Assembly: GCF_900068895.1 (NCBI RefSeq) | Contig: NZ_CDPK01000003.1 | Location: 200,375-264,374, forward strand | Direction of reading: 5' to 3' | DNA length: 64,000 bases | Origin: Erwinia sp. ErVv1 | GTDB lineage: Bacteria; Pseudomonadota; Gammaproteobacteria; Enterobacterales; Enterobacteriaceae | Part shown: piece after piece, positions 8,617 through 17,638 of the stretch | Position numbering within the stretch: the stretch's first letter is position 1 | Layout of the letters: every line of letters begins with the position of its first letter | Notes under the pieces: model-generated | Database searches by the model: none | What the model was told of the DNA's origin: nothing | What the model saw: the letters and a program-made list of their open reading frames with translations, nothing else | Translations under genes and position numbers: made by a program

Positions 8617-9339
8617 ATGACGCCAACCATCGAGCTGCTTTGCTCCCACCGCTCAATTCGCGCCTTTACGGACAAACCCATTGCAGATGACCAGCGCGAG
8701 GCGATTCTTAATGCGGCACAGTCGGCTTCAAGCTCCAGCTTTTTGCAGTGCTCATCGATTATCCGTATCACCGATCCGCAGCTGCGCGAACAGCTGGTTA
8801 CGCTGACCGGCGGTCAGAAGTATGTCGGCCAGGCAGCGGAGTTCTGGGTGTTCTGCGCCGATTTCAATCGTAATCAGCAAATTTGCCCGGACGCGCAGCT
8901 GGGGCTGGCTGAGCAACTGCTGCTTGGCTGCGTCGATACCGCCTTGATGGGGCAAAATGCCATGGTCGCCGCCGAGTCATTAGGGCTGGGCGGCGTATTT
9001 ATCGGCGGCATTCGCAATGCCATCGCCGAGGTGACCGAGCTGCTGGGCCTGCCTAAATATGTTCTGCCGCTATTCGGTCTCTGCCTCGGCACCCCGGATC
9101 AGGCTCCGCAGCATAAACCACGGATGCCGACGGCGATGCTGGTCCATGAAAACCGCTATCAGCCGATCGATCCTCAGGTGCTGGCGGACTACGACAACGC
9201 GCAGGAAGAGTATTACCTCACGCGCGAAAGTAACCCGCGTCGCGAGAGCTGGAGCGAGCATATCCAGAAGACGATTATCAAAGAGAGCCGTCCGTTTATG
9301 CTGGCGTATCTGCATCAGCAGGGCTGGGCAACGCGCTAG
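8617..9339 (+). CDS. nfsA: Oxygen-insensitive NADPH nitroreductase A
   Basis: FMN flavoprotein of 240 residues, the same length as E. coli NfsA and closely similar throughout, including IELLCSHRSIR at the N-terminus and TIIKESRPF near the C-terminus. It reduces nitroaromatics and quinones by two-electron steps with NADPH. CAGGAG precedes the ATG. In E. coli it is in the SoxRS regulon and is followed by rimK. Here rimK is missing and ybjN follows directly. Confidence 0.96.
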   Translation: MTPTIELLCSHRSIRAFTDKPIADDQREAILNAAQSASSSSFLQCSSIIRITDPQLREQLVTLTGGQKYVGQAAEFWVFCADFNRNQQICPDAQLGLAEQLLLGCVDTALMGQNAMVAAESLGLGGVFIGGIRNAIAEVTELLGLPKYVLPLFGLCLGTPDQAPQHKPRMPTAMLVHENRYQPIDPQVLADYDNAQEEYYLTRESNPRRESWSEHIQKTIIKESRPFMLAYLHQQGWATR

Positions 9340-9481
9340 TAGTGAAAATCGTCTGAGAGGAGCGCCCTGGTTTCTGTCTGAAAACGCGCGAGCGAGTGCT
9401 TATTTACGTCGCAGTCGTGGTGTTTGACCGCATTTTTCCGTAAGCTAGGGCGCAATTTTAAGGCGGTATGAGACAAATCAC

Positions 9482-9967
9482 ATGGATTCACTCGTCGTTC
9501 CAGATATTGACGTAATACGACGTTGGCTGGATCAGCAAAGCATCACCTGGTTTGAGTGTGACTCATGCCAGGCGCTCCATCTGCCGCATATGCAAAATTT
9601 TGATGGGGTATTTGATGCCAAGCTCGATCTGATGGATGGCGTCATCCTGTTTTCCGCGCTTGCAGAAGTTAAACCGACCGCGCTTATCCCGCTGGTAGGC
9701 GACCTGTCACAAATCAATGCATCCTCGCTGACCGTAAAGGCTTTTGTCGATATTCAGGATGATAATCTGCCCAAGCTGATTGTCTGTCAGTCGCTGAATG
9801 TCACGGTGGGGGTGACCTATGGCCAGTTCGCGCACTTTATGAAGCAGAGTGAAGAGCAGATTTCAATGGTGGTGCTGGAAGCCTTTGCTAATCAGCTACT
9901 GGTGGTCGGCGATGACGACGAAGAGGATCGCAGCGCGATTGTCAGCTCACACGCGCTACTCCATTAA
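9482..9967 (+). CDS. ybjN: YbjN-family regulator (AmyR in Erwinia amylovora)
   Basis: Cytoplasmic protein of 161 residues matching E. coli YbjN (158 aa), a type III secretion chaperone-like fold with no catalytic motif. E. coli YbjN affects motility and biofilm. The E. amylovora orthologue AmyR is a negative regulator of exopolysaccharide (amylovoran) production. The C-terminus carries an acidic GDDDEED stretch. A TTGACC about 60 bp upstream could be part of its promoter. The regulatory role here is inferred from orthologues. Confidence 0.92.
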   Translation: MDSLVVPDIDVIRRWLDQQSITWFECDSCQALHLPHMQNFDGVFDAKLDLMDGVILFSALAEVKPTALIPLVGDLSQINASSLTVKAFVDIQDDNLPKLIVCQSLNVTVGVTYGQFAHFMKQSEEQISMVVLEAFANQLLVVGDDDEEDRSAIVSSHALLH

Positions 9968-10388
9968 CCGGTCCGCTTAGTCATCCTGTACGCCTTACTC
10001 TCTGTCTAACCGCCTTCTTTTAGCAGGCGGTTAACTCTAATCTTCACGCCAGCCTGCACCGTTCCTGCCTTAAACCCTTTTTTATCCTGCCGAATGCCCT
10101 TTACTACCAGATATTTATCGTCACTCAGGCCGGGTCTGGCCGATCCCGTAGAGGGAAAGTGCATGAAAATTCGATAAATGCTGTTTTTTACGCCAGGGGC
10201 TGGCCTCCAGTGCCACTGAGGACTATTCTTGCGAAGCAACGTTATATGCATGACGTGGACTGGGCTGGCGTTTTTCATCCCGGCGGCAGAGTGAATAAAC
10301 ATTCACTGATTGCCCCTGCCGTGCCGGGCGTCTGCCGTTTTGCTTGTTTGAAAAAGCTGTGGTTACCTTGGTGCGGAGAATGGAAAAT
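9968..10388. other. ybjN-potF intergenic region
   Basis: It contains a 7-bp-stem hairpin (AACCGCC/GGCGGTT, 10008-10032) just after ybjN that could be its terminator, although it lacks a T tract. The rest is the potF upstream region and an unproven minus-strand frame. No sigma-54 -24/-12 pair for potF was found by eye. Confidence 0.6.
10006..10302 (-). CDS. Hypothetical basic protein, doubtful
   Basis: 98 codons in the ybjN-potF spacer. The product is basic and glycine-rich in its C-terminal half. The segment KYLVVKGIRQDKKGFKAGT faintly recalls the LkGkWL-AGF-G pattern of SymE-type toxins, but the match is too weak to name it. There is no clear ribosome site, and its 3' end runs through a hairpin that could terminate ybjN. 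It may be a relic or a chance frame. Confidence 0.2.
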   Translation of the reverse strand: MFIHSAAGMKNASPVHVMHITLLRKNSPQWHWRPAPGVKNSIYRIFMHFPSTGSARPGLSDDKYLVVKGIRQDKKGFKAGTVQAGVKIRVNRLLKEGG

Positions 10389-11498
10389 ATGCTTAATCAA
10401 CCTAAAAAGTGGCTGTCGGGCGTGGCGGCTGCCGTGCTGCTGGCCGTTTCAGCGGGTGCTGGCGCGGCCGATAAGACGCTGCACGTGTATAACTGGTCTG
10501 ATTATATTTCACCCGATACGGTTCCCGGCTTTGAAAAGCAGAGCGGGATCCACGTGGTGTATGACGTTTTTGACTCTAATGAAGTGCTGGAAGGCAAACT
10601 GATGGCGGGCAGTACCGGCTACGATGTGGTGGTGCCTTCGTCCAGCTTTCTCGCCCGTCAGCTTCAGTCCGGGGTATTTCAGCCGCTGGATAAAAGCAAG
10701 CTGCCAAACTATAACAACCTCGATCCCGATTTGCTGAAGAAGCTGGAACAGCACGATCCGGGTAATAAATTCGCCATTCCCTACCTGTGGGCGACCACGG
10801 GCATTGGTTACAACGTTGATAAGGTGAAGGCCGCGCTGGGTAAAGATGCGCCGGTTAACAGCTGGGATCTGGTGCTTAAGCCGGAAAATCTCGAAAAACT
10901 GAAAAGCTGCGGCGTCTCATTCCTGGATGCGCCGGAAGAGATTTTTGCCACCGTGCTTAACTACCTCGGTAAAGATCCTAACAGTAGCGATGCCAAAGAT
11001 TACTCGGGGGCGGCAACGGATCTGCTGATGAAACTCCGGCCTAATATTCGCTACTTCCACTCGTCTCAGTATATAAACGACCTTGCCAACGGGAATACCT
11101 GTGTGGCGATCGGCTGGGCCGGGGATGTATTGCAGGCGAAGAAACGCGCGGCTGATGCGAAAAACGGCGTCAATATTGCCTACAGTATTCCAAAAGAGGG
11201 GGCGCTGGCCTTCTTCGATACCCTGGCTATTCCTAAAGATGCTAAAAATGTCGATGAGGCCTATCAGTTCCTGAATTATTTACTGGAACCAAAGGTCATT
11301 GCCGACATCTCCAATAAGGTGTTCTACGCTAATGGTAATAAGGCATCGCTGCCCTTTATCAGTGCGGATATCCGCAATAATCCGGGCATCTTCCCCACGC
11401 CCGAGACGATGGCGAAACTCTTTGTGCTGAAGGTACAGGATCCGAAACTGGACCGCGTACGCACCCGCGCGTGGACGCGCGTTAAAAGCGGCAAGTAA
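10389..11498 (+). CDS. potF: Putrescine-binding periplasmic protein
   Basis: Solute receptor of the PotFGHI putrescine importer, 369 residues (E. coli 370). It has a signal peptide ending near AGAGAA, then the TLHVYNWSDYI start of the mature protein that contributes to the polyamine site. I chose the ATG at 10389 because MLNQPKKWLSG aligns with E. coli MTALNKKWLSG. The in-frame ATG at 10380 sits too close to GGAG, and the TTG at 10344 has no family support. It is first in the potFGHI operon. Its stop codon lies in a duplicated 38-bp segment. Confidence 0.96.
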   Translation: MLNQPKKWLSGVAAAVLLAVSAGAGAADKTLHVYNWSDYISPDTVPGFEKQSGIHVVYDVFDSNEVLEGKLMAGSTGYDVVVPSSSFLARQLQSGVFQPLDKSKLPNYNNLDPDLLKKLEQHDPGNKFAIPYLWATTGIGYNVDKVKAALGKDAPVNSWDLVLKPENLEKLKSCGVSFLDAPEEIFATVLNYLGKDPNSSDAKDYSGAATDLLMKLRPNIRYFHSSQYINDLANGNTCVAIGWAGDVLQAKKRAADAKNGVNIAYSIPKEGALAFFDTLAIPKDAKNVDEAYQFLNYLLEPKVIADISNKVFYANGNKASLPFISADIRNNPGIFPTPETMAKLFVLKVQDPKLDRVRTRAWTRVKSGK

Positions 11499-11562
11499 AG
11501 GCCGCCCGGGCAACGCTCATATAACGCGGCAGATAACCGCCGCCAGCGTAAAGCTCACACCG
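11487..11562 (+). repeat. 38-bp tandem duplication spanning the potF stop codon
   Basis: Positions 11487-11524 and 11525-11562 match at 25 of 38 bases, and the potF TAA aligns with a TAA in the second copy. A third, weaker copy may follow. It lies in the 144-bp potF-potG spacer. Confidence 0.6.
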
Positions 11563-11642
11563 CAGAGGCGTTAAATAGCCTCTGCCCTCTCTTTCATACG
11601 GCGTACTGGCCGTAATCCTCAGAGTGCCGGAGAGTTAAGTTA

Positions 11643-12776
11643 GTGAATGAGGCTATTGTCCGTCCGCAACCTAAAGCAGCCAGGGCCCTGACCCCGCTGC
11701 TTGAGATCCGCAACCTGACTAAATCTTTCGATGGGCAACACGCGGTAGATGATGTCAATCTGACCATTTATAAAGGCGAAATTTTTGCACTGCTCGGCCC
11801 GTCTGGCTGCGGGAAATCAACGCTGCTGCGGATGCTGGCGGGCTTTGAACCGCCGACCTCCGGCCAGATTGTGCTGGACGGGCAGGATCTTTCACACGTA
11901 CCGCCCTATCAGCGGCCGGTTAATATGATGTTTCAGTCCTATGCGCTTTTTCCGCATATGACCGTTGAGCAGAACATTGCCTTCGGCCTGAAGCAGGACC
12001 GCCTGCCGAAAGAGGAAATTGCCAGCCGGGTGGCAGAGATGCTGGCGCTGGTGCATATGCAGGAGTACCGCAGCCGCAAGCCGCACCAGCTCTCAGGTGG
12101 ACAGCGTCAGCGGGTCGCACTGGCCCGCAGCCTGGCTAAGCGGCCTAAGCTGCTGCTGCTGGATGAGCCAATGGGGGCGCTGGATAAAAAGCTGCGCGAC
12201 CGTATGCAGCTTGAAGTGGTTGATATCCTTGAGCGCGTGGGCGCCACCTGCGTAATGGTCACCCACGATCAGGAAGAGGCGATGACCATGGCCGGACGCA
12301 TCGCGATTATGAATCGCGGCAAGTTTGTGCAGATTGGTGAGCCGGAAGAGATTTATGAGCACCCGACCACGCGCTTCAGCGCCGGATTTATTGGCACGGT
12401 GAATCTGTTTGAGGGCCTGCTCCGCGAGCGCCAGCCCGATGGTCTGCTGATCGATTGTCCGGGACTGCTTTCACCGTTAAAAGTCAGCACTGATGCTTCG
12501 GTGGTGGATGGCGTGCCGGTTCACGTTGCGCTTCGCCCGGAAAAAGTGATGCTGTGCGATGAGATCCCTGCTGAGCAGAGCAATGTGGCAGTGGGGGAGG
12601 TGGTACACATCGCCTACCTTGGCGATCTCTCGGTCTATCACGTCAGATTGCGCAGTGGCCAGACCGTCATTGCCCAGCTACAGAATGCCCATCGCTTCCG
12701 CCAGGACGTTCCAACCTGGGGCGATGAAGTGCGTCTCCGCTGGGATGCCGACAGCTGCGTCGTACTGACGGTATAG
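11643..12776 (+). CDS. potG: Putrescine ABC importer ATPase
   Basis: 377 residues, identical in length to E. coli PotG and highly similar. The ABC domain carries Walker A GPSGCGKST (about 53-61), signature LSGGQ, Walker B LLLLDEP and the H-loop. A C-terminal TOBE-type regulatory domain follows. It powers uptake through PotH-PotI. The start is GTG at 11643 with GGAGAG upstream, and MNEAIVRPQ matches the E. coli N-terminus. potH follows after 8 bp. Confidence 0.97.
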   Translation: MNEAIVRPQPKAARALTPLLEIRNLTKSFDGQHAVDDVNLTIYKGEIFALLGPSGCGKSTLLRMLAGFEPPTSGQIVLDGQDLSHVPPYQRPVNMMFQSYALFPHMTVEQNIAFGLKQDRLPKEEIASRVAEMLALVHMQEYRSRKPHQLSGGQRQRVALARSLAKRPKLLLLDEPMGALDKKLRDRMQLEVVDILERVGATCVMVTHDQEEAMTMAGRIAIMNRGKFVQIGEPEEIYEHPTTRFSAGFIGTVNLFEGLLRERQPDGLLIDCPGLLSPLKVSTDASVVDGVPVHVALRPEKVMLCDEIPAEQSNVAVGEVVHIAYLGDLSVYHVRLRSGQTVIAQLQNAHRFRQDVPTWGDEVRLRWDADSCVVLTV

Positions 12777-12784
12777 GGGGCACG

Positions 12785-13738
12785 ATGGCTGAACCTGAGA
12801 TGAAACACGCCGCCCGTCCGCAGGGCCGCTTCGGCATTATCGTTGATCGCCTACAGAGGCGGCAGGGGCGACGGCTGGTAATTGCCCTGCCGTGGCTCTG
12901 GCTGGTGCTGCTGTTCCTGCTGCCCTTCCTGATTGTGCTTAAAATTAGCTTTGCCGATATCGCCCGCGCGATCCCGCCCTATACCGATCTGGTCACCTGG
13001 GCAGACGGCCAGCTCCAGATGGTGCTGAACGTTGGCAATTATCTGACCCTGACTGACGATCCACTGTATGTGGATGCTTATCTACACTCATTGCAGGTGG
13101 CGGCGGTGTCGACGATTATCTGCCTGCTGATCGGTTATCCGCTGGCGTGGGCTGTCGCACATAGCGCACCTGGCACCCGTAATATTCTGCTGCTGCTGAT
13201 TATCCTGCCCTCCTGGACCTCGTTTCTGGTACGGGTATATGCCTGGATGGGCATTCTGAATAATAATGGCATTCTTAATCGTTTTCTTATGTGGACAGGT
13301 ATTATCGATCATCCGCTGGCCATTCTTTACACCAACCTCGCAGTCTACATTGGCATTGTTTACTGCTACCTGCCGTTTATGGTGCTGCCGCTGTACACCG
13401 CGCTAACGCGTATCGACTATTCGCTGGTGGAAGCTTCCCTGGATCTGGGCGCCCGCCCGCTGAAAACCTTCTTCCAGGTGATTGTGCCGCTGACGAAGGG
13501 CGGCATTATTGCCGGATCGATGCTGGTATTTATTCCCGCCGTTGGCGAGTATGTGATACCCGAACTGCTGGGCGGCCCTGACAGCATAATGATTGGGCGC
13601 GTGCTCTGGCAGGAGTTTTTCAACAATCGCGACTGGCCGGTCGCCTCCGCGCTGGCGGTGATTATTCTGCTGATCCTCATCCTGCCTATCATCTGGTTTC
13701 ACAAGCATCAGAATAAAGAGATGGGGGAAAAGGGATGA
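12785..13738 (+). CDS. potH: Putrescine ABC importer permease PotH
   Basis: Inner-membrane permease of 317 residues with about six spans. It has the ABC-permease EAA loop (EASLDLGARPLKTFFQVIVP), which docks on PotG. The N-terminal cytoplasmic tail of about 35 residues is typical of PotH. Its stop overlaps the potI start by 4 bp (ATGA), indicating translational coupling. Confidence 0.96.
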   Translation: MAEPEMKHAARPQGRFGIIVDRLQRRQGRRLVIALPWLWLVLLFLLPFLIVLKISFADIARAIPPYTDLVTWADGQLQMVLNVGNYLTLTDDPLYVDAYLHSLQVAAVSTIICLLIGYPLAWAVAHSAPGTRNILLLLIILPSWTSFLVRVYAWMGILNNNGILNRFLMWTGIIDHPLAILYTNLAVYIGIVYCYLPFMVLPLYTALTRIDYSLVEASLDLGARPLKTFFQVIVPLTKGGIIAGSMLVFIPAVGEYVIPELLGGPDSIMIGRVLWQEFFNNRDWPVASALAVIILLILILPIIWFHKHQNKEMGEKG

Positions 13739-14580
13739 GCAGCCTGCCAACAATCCGCTCGCCGTGGCGTACCGCGATCCTGATAGTGGGCTTTTTTTTC
13801 CTGTATGCGCCGATGGCACTGCTGGTCTTCTATTCGTTTAATTCATCGCAGCTTGCCGCCTGGGAGAGTTTCTCGCTGCACTGGTATCAGGTTCTGTTTC
13901 ACGATGACGCGATGATCGATGCCGTGGCGCTAAGCCTGAGCATTGCCGCGCTGGCGGCGACGGCGGCGCTGCTGTTAGGCACCCTTGCTGCCGTGGTCAT
14001 CGTGCGCTTTGGCCGCTTTAAAGGGTCTACCGGCTTCGCCTTTATGCTTACTGCACCGCTGGTGATGCCGGATGTGATAACCGGCCTGTCGCTGCTGTTG
14101 CTCTTCGTGGCAATGGGACATGCCATTGGCTGGCCCGCCGACCGCGGGATGCTGACCATCTGGCTGGCCCATGTGACCTTTTGTACGGCCTATGTGGCGG
14201 TAGTGATTAATGCCCGCCTGCGCGAGCTGGATCGCTCGATTGAGGAGGCCGCGATGGACCTGGGCGCTGCGCCGCTTAAGGTTTTCTTTGTGATAACGCT
14301 GCCCATGATTGCGCCAGCGATGGTAACCGGCTGGCTGCTGGCGTTTACGCTGTCGCTGGACGATTTGGTGATCGCCAGCTTTGTCACCGGACCAGGGGCG
14401 ACCACGCTGCCGATGCAAATTTTTGCCACCGTGCGCCGGGGCGTGAATCCGGAAATTAATGCGCTGGCGTCGCTGATCCTGTTTGTCGTCGGCATCGTCG
14501 GTTTTATCGCCTGGCGATTTATGGCGTACGAAGAGAAGCAGCGGCTGAGGGATATTCAGCGGGCGCGCAGGGGCGGGTAA
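13735..14580 (+). CDS. potI: Putrescine ABC importer permease PotI
   Basis: Second permease of the PotFGHI system, 281 residues with six spans and an EAA loop (EAAMDLGAAPLKVFFVITLP). It ends the operon. The stop codon sits in the first unit of a 16-bp tandem repeat, and no intrinsic terminator is obvious before the convergent artJ. Confidence 0.96.
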   Translation: MSSLPTIRSPWRTAILIVGFFFLYAPMALLVFYSFNSSQLAAWESFSLHWYQVLFHDDAMIDAVALSLSIAALAATAALLLGTLAAVVIVRFGRFKGSTGFAFMLTAPLVMPDVITGLSLLLLFVAMGHAIGWPADRGMLTIWLAHVTFCTAYVAVVINARLRELDRSIEEAAMDLGAAPLKVFFVITLPMIAPAMVTGWLLAFTLSLDDLVIASFVTGPGATTLPMQIFATVRRGVNPEINALASLILFVVGIVGFIAWRFMAYEEKQRLRDIQRARRGG

Positions 14581-14617
14581 GTGCAGGTACGGGTAAACGT
14601 AGGGACGGGTAAACTGT
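14569..14617 (+). repeat. 16-bp tandem repeat spanning the potI stop codon
   Basis: Three units, AGGGGCGGGTAAGTGC, AGGTACGGGTAAACGT and AGGGACGGGTAAACTGT, run head to tail. The TAA in the first is the potI stop. A fragment AGGAGGG follows. Confidence 0.8.
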
Positions 14618-14630
14618 AGGAGGGCCGCTG

Positions 14631-15374
14631 CTACTCCTGCTGCGCGGGCTCAAACCAGTGCAGCGCCAGCCGGCGTACGGTACCGTCCCCGGTCAGGCTC
14701 TGGAGGGCCTGATTCAGGGCGTTTAGCAGTTCGTCATCCCCTTTGCGCACTGCGATGCCCATCCCGTTATCGAAGTAGCGACTGTCGGAAATCTCCCCTC
14801 CCACCGTCGCCAGCTGCGGATGCACTTTCAGCATGCTTCTAATCACTACCGTATCGCCGATGATCCCATCCAGCCGATGCTTACTGATATCCAGCAGAGC
14901 ATTCTGGTAGCTATCGTAGGTCACCGCAATAATCTCAGGCCATCTGTCCCGCAGGTAGGCCTGCTGCGTGGAGAGATTGCGTACCCCCACGCGTTTGCCT
15001 TTGAGCTGGGCAATTTGCCAGAAGCGTCCTTTTGGCACGACCATCAGGCTTGAGTTACCTATATAGGGCTGGGTAAAGTCAACCTCGTTCTGGCGCTCAT
15101 CGGTTATATCCATACCGGAGATAATGGCATCATCGTGATGATATTTAAGAGAAGGCAGCAGGCGGTCAAAGGTATTATTGGTAAAGAGGCAGCTTCTCTT
15201 CAGGCGCTGACAAAGCGCGTTTGCCAGATCGATATCAAATCCCACCAGCTGATTACGGTCGTTCAGATACTCAAAAGGAGGGTTGTTACCGGAAGTCGCG
15301 AAGCGCAGAGAAGACCCGGCTTCTGCCTGGATGCTGAGACAGGCAAGCACCAGGGCCAGAGCGATTTTAAGCAT
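14631..15374 (-). CDS. artJ: Arginine-binding periplasmic protein, ArtJ-like
   Basis: Cluster 3 solute-binding protein of 247 residues with a signal peptide cleaved near AEA-GS (about 19). It has the conserved PPFEY, GFDIDLA, SGMDITDERQ and YDSYQNAL binding-site segments. It is clearly more divergent than the ArtI copy upstream, so assignment to ArtJ rests on position and moderate similarity. Another basic amino acid could be its ligand. It lies last, 126 bp beyond artM on the same strand, separated by a strong hairpin. The AAGGA is about 12 bp from the ATG, longer than ideal. Confidence 0.85.
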   Translation of the reverse strand: MLKIALALVLACLSIQAEAGSSLRFATSGNNPPFEYLNDRNQLVGFDIDLANALCQRLKRSCLFTNNTFDRLLPSLKYHHDDAIISGMDITDERQNEVDFTQPYIGNSSLMVVPKGRFWQIAQLKGKRVGVRNLSTQQAYLRDRWPEIIAVTYDSYQNALLDISKHRLDGIIGDTVVIRSMLKVHPQLATVGGEISDSRYFDNGMGIAVRKGDDELLNALNQALQSLTGDGTVRRLALHWFEPAQQE

Positions 15375-15474
15375 GGGGTAACGGTCCTTGCGTTATTTCA
15401 GCGACCCAGTATGCCGCAGGCGGAAAGGGAGCTATCCCAGGATTAGCCCACAAAGAAGGGCTTTTACCCGACGA

Positions 15475-15498
15475 TTCCCGGTGGCTACCCACCGGGAA
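15475..15498 (-). terminator. Strong hairpin after artM
   Basis: A 10-bp perfect stem (TTCCCGGTGG / CCACCGGGAA) with a 4-nt loop lies just beyond the artM stop. There is no good U run after it, so it may reduce read-through to artJ or stabilise the artPIQM mRNA rather than terminate. Confidence 0.5.
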
Positions 15499-15500
15499 GG

Positions 15501-16169
15501 TTAGTTACGGCGTTCAAAGGCCAGCGCGCGATGCTCGATAAACCGCATAAGCAGCGTCAGCAGGCCATTGACACACAGATAAATCAGGCCCGCTGCGGCA
15601 AACACAGTGACGTCATAGGTGCGACCATACAACAGCTGACCCTGGCCCATGACCTCCATCAGCGTAATGGTATAAGCCAGTGACGTCCCTTTGAATACCA
15701 GCACCACCTCGTTTGACCAGGAGGAGAGGGCGCGTTTCAATGCATACGGCAGCAAAATACGCAGCGTATTTTTGCGATCCATTCCCAGCGCCGCGCAGGA
15801 TTGCCACTGACCGGCGGGAATAGCGCGTACGGCACCATAAAACAGCTGGGTGGTGTAGGCCGCACTGTTGAGAGAGAGTGCCAGCAGGGCGCAAAGCCAG
15901 GGCTGGGACAGAAAATGCCATAGCCAGGGGATTGACTGGAGTGACGGGAACTGACCGGGGCCGTAGTAGATCAAAAAGATCTGCACCAGCAGCGGTGTAC
16001 CGGTAAAGAGAGTGATATAGCCGCGCACCAGCACGCTTAGCACCGGTGTTTTAAGCGCAAGCACCACCGTAAACAGCAGGGCTAAAAGCAGCGCCAGCGC
16101 CAGCGAGGCGGCGGTTAGCGTCAGGCTGGTATGCAGTCCTTTCAGCAGGTCAGGCAGATAGCTCATCAT
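15501..16169 (-). CDS. artM: Arginine ABC importer permease ArtM
   Basis: Inner-membrane permease of 222 residues, the same length as E. coli ArtM. It has about five spans, the HisM/GlnP-type permease fold and the ALGMDRKNTLRILLPYA EAA loop. It pairs with ArtQ. Its ATG overlaps the artQ stop by one base (TGATG). Confidence 0.95.
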   Translation of the reverse strand: MMSYLPDLLKGLHTSLTLTAASLALALLLALLFTVVLALKTPVLSVLVRGYITLFTGTPLLVQIFLIYYGPGQFPSLQSIPWLWHFLSQPWLCALLALSLNSAAYTTQLFYGAVRAIPAGQWQSCAALGMDRKNTLRILLPYALKRALSSWSNEVVLVFKGTSLAYTITLMEVMGQGQLLYGRTYDVTVFAAAGLIYLCVNGLLTLLMRFIEHRALAFERRN

Positions 16170-16885
16170 CAGATATTCTCCTGCTCAAAACGCGTGGCGC
16201 GCGCATCAAGGCGTTTCAATACCTGCTGACTCAGCAGGGTCACCACCAGATAAATTGCTGCGGCAACCAGATACCAGGTAAAAGGCTGCTGCGTGCGGGC
16301 TGCAATACTTTTGGTCTGCAACATAATGTCATTGACGCTTATCAGCGAAACCAGCGCAGTATCCTTCAGCAGCACCAGCCACTGATTGCCCAGGCCCGGC
16401 AGCGCATGTCGCCACATTTGCGGCAGGATCAGCCGGAAAAAAATCGCCGCTCTTTTCATGCCCAGCGCCTGACCCGACTCCCACTGCCCCAGCGGTACCG
16501 CTTTCAGCGCGCCGCGCAGGGTCTGCGAGGCATAAGAGGCGTAGAGCAGGGAAAGCGCAATGACCCCGCAGAGAAACGGACTGACGTTGAAATTCTCAAT
16601 CTGCACCTGGACGGGCAGCCTGAAGAAGCCAAAATTGAGCGTAAAGCCGTCCGACAGCGTCAGCAGCAGCTGGGAAGCACCGAAATAGACAAACAGCACG
16701 ACCAGAATCTCTGGCAGGCCACGAAACAGGGTCATCAGCCCCGTGCCGATCCAGGCGAAAGGACGCCAGCGAACCGATTCCCAGGCAGCAAATAGCATCG
16801 CCAGTATCAGACCGAGGATCAGCGCAGAAACAGCAAGGCCGACGGTCATACCGGCGGCGCTTGCGAGAGGATAGAGTTCGCTCAT
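16169..16885 (-). CDS. artQ: Arginine ABC importer permease ArtQ
   Basis: Inner-membrane permease of 238 residues, equal to E. coli ArtQ, with an EAA loop [19 protein letters not shown] and five spans. It begins 7 bp after the artI stop and is coupled to artM. Confidence 0.95.
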   Translation of the reverse strand: MSELYPLASAAGMTVGLAVSALILGLILAMLFAAWESVRWRPFAWIGTGLMTLFRGLPEILVVLFVYFGASQLLLTLSDGFTLNFGFFRLPVQVQIENFNVSPFLCGVIALSLLYASYASQTLRGALKAVPLGQWESGQALGMKRAAIFFRLILPQMWRHALPGLGNQWLVLLKDTALVSLISVNDIMLQTKSIAARTQQPFTWYLVAAAIYLVVTLLSQQVLKRLDARATRFEQENI

Positions 16886-16892
16886 TCAGGAA

Positions 16893-17624
16893 TTACTGCT
16901 GGAACCATTTGCTGTAGATCGTCTTGAAGGTACCGTCGGCTTTGATTTTCTCGAGCGCGGCGTTGAATTTACCCTGTAAGTCGGTATTTCCCTGGCGCAC
17001 GGCAATGCCGAGACCCGTGCCGAAATAGGCTTTATCGGTAACCTTATCGCCGACCGAAGCCAGAATGGCATTCTGCTTCAGCCACTCATTTACCACGGCG
17101 GTATCACCGAATACCGCATCAATGCGACCGTTTTTCAGGTCGAGAACGGCATTCTGGTAGCTGTCGTAAGGAACGGTGGTGACGCCGCTCATTTTATCCG
17201 CCAGATAGCGCTGATGGGTGGTGCCATTCTGTACGCCAACGCGCTTGCCTTTCAGGGCTTCGACGGAAGCCACTTTGCCTTTCTGCGCAATAAACAGCGC
17301 AGAATTATCGTAATAGGGCTTAGTGAACAGCACCTGCTTTTCGCGCTCGGCGGTGATGTCCATCCCGGCCATTACGGCATCAAAACGGCGAAATTTGAGG
17401 CTTGGGATCAGGCTGTCAAAAGCCTGATTGGTAAAGGTGCAGGTCGCGTTCATTTCGCGGCAGAGTGCATTTGCCAGATCGACGTCAAATCCCTGGATCT
17501 TGTTATCAGAGTCGACAAATTCAAACGGAGGATAGGACGCCTCAGTGGCAAAACGAATAGTTTCTGCGGCGGTAGCACTCAGGCTTAAACCCGCTAACAG
17601 CGCGGCAAGTACGATTTTTTTCAT
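16893..17624 (-). CDS. artI: Arginine-binding periplasmic protein ArtI
   Basis: Solute receptor of 243 residues, closely matching E. coli ArtI (ETIRFATEASYPPFE after a signal peptide cleaved at TAA-ET, about residue 19). The start is the ATG at 17624 with AGGA seven bases upstream; an ATG at 17639 overlaps the artP stop and is not used in the family. It is second in artPIQM. Confidence 0.95.
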   Translation of the reverse strand: MKKIVLAALLAGLSLSATAAETIRFATEASYPPFEFVDSDNKIQGFDVDLANALCREMNATCTFTNQAFDSLIPSLKFRRFDAVMAGMDITAEREKQVLFTKPYYDNSALFIAQKGKVASVEALKGKRVGVQNGTTHQRYLADKMSGVTTVPYDSYQNAVLDLKNGRIDAVFGDTAVVNEWLKQNAILASVGDKVTDKAYFGTGLGIAVRQGNTDLQGKFNAALEKIKADGTFKTIYSKWFQQ

Positions 17625-17638
17625 TATGATGTCCTGCA

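Noticed and set aside
9329..9397. Similarity between the nfsA stop region (AACGCGCTAGTAGTG) and sequence 53 bp later (AACGCGCGAGCGAGTG)
   Set aside because: Only one short block matches and the sequence between shows no periodicity, so it was not counted among the stop-codon arrays.
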